This document shows positions 4,735-6,401 of a DNA stretch of 6,401 nt, one piece after another. Made by a program: the position numbers and the translations under genes. The DNA is from Syntrophaceae bacterium (GTDB lineage Bacteria > Desulfobacterota > Syntrophia > Syntrophales > UBA5619). Position 1 is the stretch's first letter; the number at the start of each line of letters is the position of its first letter. The stretch lies in NCBI GenBank assembly GCA_919902745.1, contig CAKKRN010000170.1:1-6401 (forward strand), written 5' to 3'. The notes under the pieces were generated by a model, which had not been told where the DNA came from, searched no databases, and saw nothing but the letters and a program-made list of their open reading frames with translations.

Positions 4735-6330
4735 ATGGCGGATGGGAACGGTTCCGAAAATTCGCGGGTCGTCCGGGCGGCGGGCGTCGTAGGGATGGCG
4801 ACGATGCTCTCCCGCATCTTCGGTTTCCTCCGGGACATGATCGTGGCCGGCCTGTTCGGTGCGGGGCTCACGACGGACGCCTTCTTCGTCGCCTTCCGGA
4901 TCCCGAATCTCCTCCGGCGTCTCCTCGCCGAGGGGTCGCTGACCGTCTCCTTCGTCCCCGTCTTTACGGAATACCTGAGAAACCGCTCCCGGAAGGAGGC
5001 GCTGGATCTCGCCGACATCGTCTTCACCGCGCTGTCGATCCTCCTCGTTGCCGTTTCACTGCTCGGCGTCCTCTTCTCGCCGCTCATCGTGACGGTAATG
5101 GCGCCCGGCTTCGTCAGAATGCCCGCCCAGTATGACCTCGCCGTCTTCCTGACCCGGCTGATGTTCCCCTACATCTTTCTGATCTCGCTGGTCGCCCTCT
5201 GCATGGGGATTCTCAATTCGCTCCGGCACTTCGCGGCGCCGGCCCTCGCCCCCGTCGTCCTCAATCTCGCGATGATCCTGGCCGCGCTGACCCTCCGGGG
5301 ATTTTTCCGGGAACCGATCACCGCACTCGCGATCGGCGTCATGGCGGGCGGCGTGCTCCAGCTTGTCATGCAGTGGCCCTTTCTCGTCCGAATGGGGGTG
5401 CGGTTGAAGCCGAATTTCCGTTTCCGCCATCCGGGGGTGAGGCGGATCGGCCTGCTGATGCTCCCCGCGGCGTTCGGGGCGGCGATCTACCAGATCAACA
5501 TCTTCATCGGAACGATCCTGGCTTCGCTGCTGCCGACCGGGAGCGTCTCCTACCTCTACTACGCCGACCGGATCGTCGAGCTCCCCCTCGGGGTATTCGC
5601 GATCGCCGTGGGGACGGCGACGCTCCCCAGCTTCTCCGAGCAGGTCGCGCAGGGGCGGTTCGACGAATTGAAACGGACGATCGCCTTCTCGCTGAGGATC
5701 ATCCTCTTCATCACGATCCCGGCGACGGTGGCCCTGATCGCGCTCCGGGTTCCGATCATTTCCGTTCTGTTCCAGCGGGGCGAGTTCGGCGTTCAATCGA
5801 CCCTGCTCACGGCGCAGGCCCTCCTCTGCTACGCTGTCGGCCTCTGGGCCTTCTCCGTCATCCGGATCATCGTCTCGGCCTTCTACTCCCTCCAGGACAC
5901 GAAGGCGCCGATGAAGGCCGCGATCGTCGCGCTGATCGTCAACGCCCTCTTCAGCCTCATTCTGATGTTCCCACTAAAGCACGGCGGACTGGCGCTCGCC
6001 ACCTCGATCGCCACCGCCGTGAACGTCGGAATGCTCTGGGTCATCCTGAGAAGGAGGATCGGGAAACTCCTGGACCGGAACTTCTACCGTTCCCTGGGCC
6101 GGACCTCCCTGGCCTCGCTCATCATGTGGGGGGTCATCCTGCTGGTCGGCCTGCTCTACCCCTGGAACACGGACGGCCCCTTCCATGCGAGGCTCGTCCA
6201 CCTGACCCTCTGCGTCGCCTGCGGTGGCACAGCCTTCTTCGCCTCGGCCCTCCTTCTGAAGAGCCCGGAAATCACCGACGCCCTGGGTGCGATCCGCCGT
6301 CGCCTCACAAGAGGATCTTCTTCGGCGTGA
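4735..6330 (+). CDS. murJ: Lipid II flippase MurJ (MviN)
   Basis: A polytopic inner-membrane protein of the MOP superfamily that flips lipid II from the cytoplasmic to the periplasmic face for peptidoglycan synthesis. At 531 aa it is close to the usual 500-530, with about 14 hydrophobic segments spread from residue 15 to 508. Residues known to be needed in E. coli MurJ have counterparts here: R27 and R33 in SRIFGFLRD, D48 in TDAFFVAFR, R61/R62 in NLLRRLLAEGS, and D278, R279 and E282 in YYADRIVELP. The C-terminal GALRHF-like element of the family appears as NSLRHFAAPA at 161-170, near the middle of the protein. The start has AGGA at 4722-4725 with a 9-nt spacer. The tail after 510 is basic and cytoplasmic by the positive-inside rule. 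It lies last in the yggT-DUF167-murJ series. No truncation or frameshift is seen. Confidence 0.96.
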   Translation: MADGNGSENSRVVRAAGVVGMATMLSRIFGFLRDMIVAGLFGAGLTTDAFFVAFRIPNLLRRLLAEGSLTVSFVPVFTEYLRNRSRKEALDLADIVFTALSILLVAVSLLGVLFSPLIVTVMAPGFVRMPAQYDLAVFLTRLMFPYIFLISLVALCMGILNSLRHFAAPALAPVVLNLAMILAALTLRGFFREPITALAIGVMAGGVLQLVMQWPFLVRMGVRLKPNFRFRHPGVRRIGLLMLPAAFGAAIYQINIFIGTILASLLPTGSVSYLYYADRIVELPLGVFAIAVGTATLPSFSEQVAQGRFDELKRTIAFSLRIILFITIPATVALIALRVPIISVLFQRGEFGVQSTLLTAQALLCYAVGLWAFSVIRIIVSAFYSLQDTKAPMKAAIVALIVNALFSLILMFPLKHGGLALATSIATAVNVGMLWVILRRRIGKLLDRNFYRSLGRTSLASLIMWGVILLVGLLYPWNTDGPFHARLVHLTLCVACGGTAFFASALLLKSPEITDALGAIRRRLTRGSSSA

Positions 6331-6352
6331 TTTGGATTCCTCCTGTAACATG

Positions 6353-6370
6353 TCCGGTTGATCCGGTTAA
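6353..6370. repeat. Tandem 9-mer downstream of murJ
   Basis: TCCGGTTGA (6353-6361) is followed immediately by TCCGGTTAA, matching at 8 of 9 bases. It lies in the 71-nt end of the window after murJ, where I see no gene, no clear terminator and no consensus promoter. It may be chance or half-sites of a regulator for a gene beyond the window. Confidence 0.35.
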
Positions 6371-6401
6371 AGCGTCATCATTCATTTCATGATCTCCCGT
6401 T

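Noticed and set aside
5056..5796. A 246-codon minus-strand open frame antisense to murJ
   Set aside because: It is an Asp/Arg/Glu-rich shadow caused by the codon bias of murJ, with no family features.
5373..6392. A 339-codon open frame overlapping murJ in another frame
   Set aside because: Arg/Pro/Gly-rich shadow of murJ; it has no hydrophobic segments or motifs.

Overview
The window is a GC-rich chromosomal stretch of ordinary, vertically inherited-looking housekeeping genes. Protein character (a mid-length RNase E/G with a charged tail, YggT with the DPYNP motif, a DUF167 protein next to a MurJ flippase) and the high GC content suggest a deltaproteobacterium in the broad sense, possibly near Syntrophales or Desulfobacterota. 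That placement is a judgement from family resemblance, not a search result. No transposase, integrase, CRISPR array, tRNA, rRNA or phage gene is visible.

Layout. Positions 1-111 hold the last 36 codons of an unrecognised upstream gene. It is followed after 11 nt by a complete Rne/Rng-family endoribonuclease (123-2192, 689 aa) with all catalytic, 5'-sensor and zinc-link residues, plus a disordered C-terminal tail of about 190 residues that is first acidic and then arginine-rich. A GC-rich hairpin with an eight-G run (2201-2234) lies between this gene and the convergent proC (3065-2247, minus strand), which encodes pyrroline-5-carboxylate reductase. A 157-nt divergent intergenic region with a 9-bp perfect inverted repeat separates proC from a plus-strand series: an alpha/beta hydrolase (3223-4002), a YggT membrane protein (4107-4406), a DUF167/YggU protein (4418-4708) and the lipid II flippase MurJ (4735-6330). 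The final 71 nt (6331-6401) carry no recognisable gene.

How the genes relate. yggT, the DUF167 gene and murJ are 11 and 26 nt apart and very probably co-transcribed. The hydrolase may head the same transcript, but a 104-nt gap with two possible RNA hairpins precedes yggT. proC, yggT and DUF167 genes commonly travel together in bacteria, often with yggS and divIVA. Here proC is divergent, no yggS or divIVA is present, and the hydrolase sits between proC and yggT, so the cluster looks rearranged. The RNase and its upstream neighbour form a separate unit.

I did not find a convincing new biological system. The points most worth a second look are the RNase E/G tail with its Arg-rich patch and terminal amphipathic helix, the inverted repeat between proC and the hydrolase, and the hairpins flanking the hydrolase-yggT junction.
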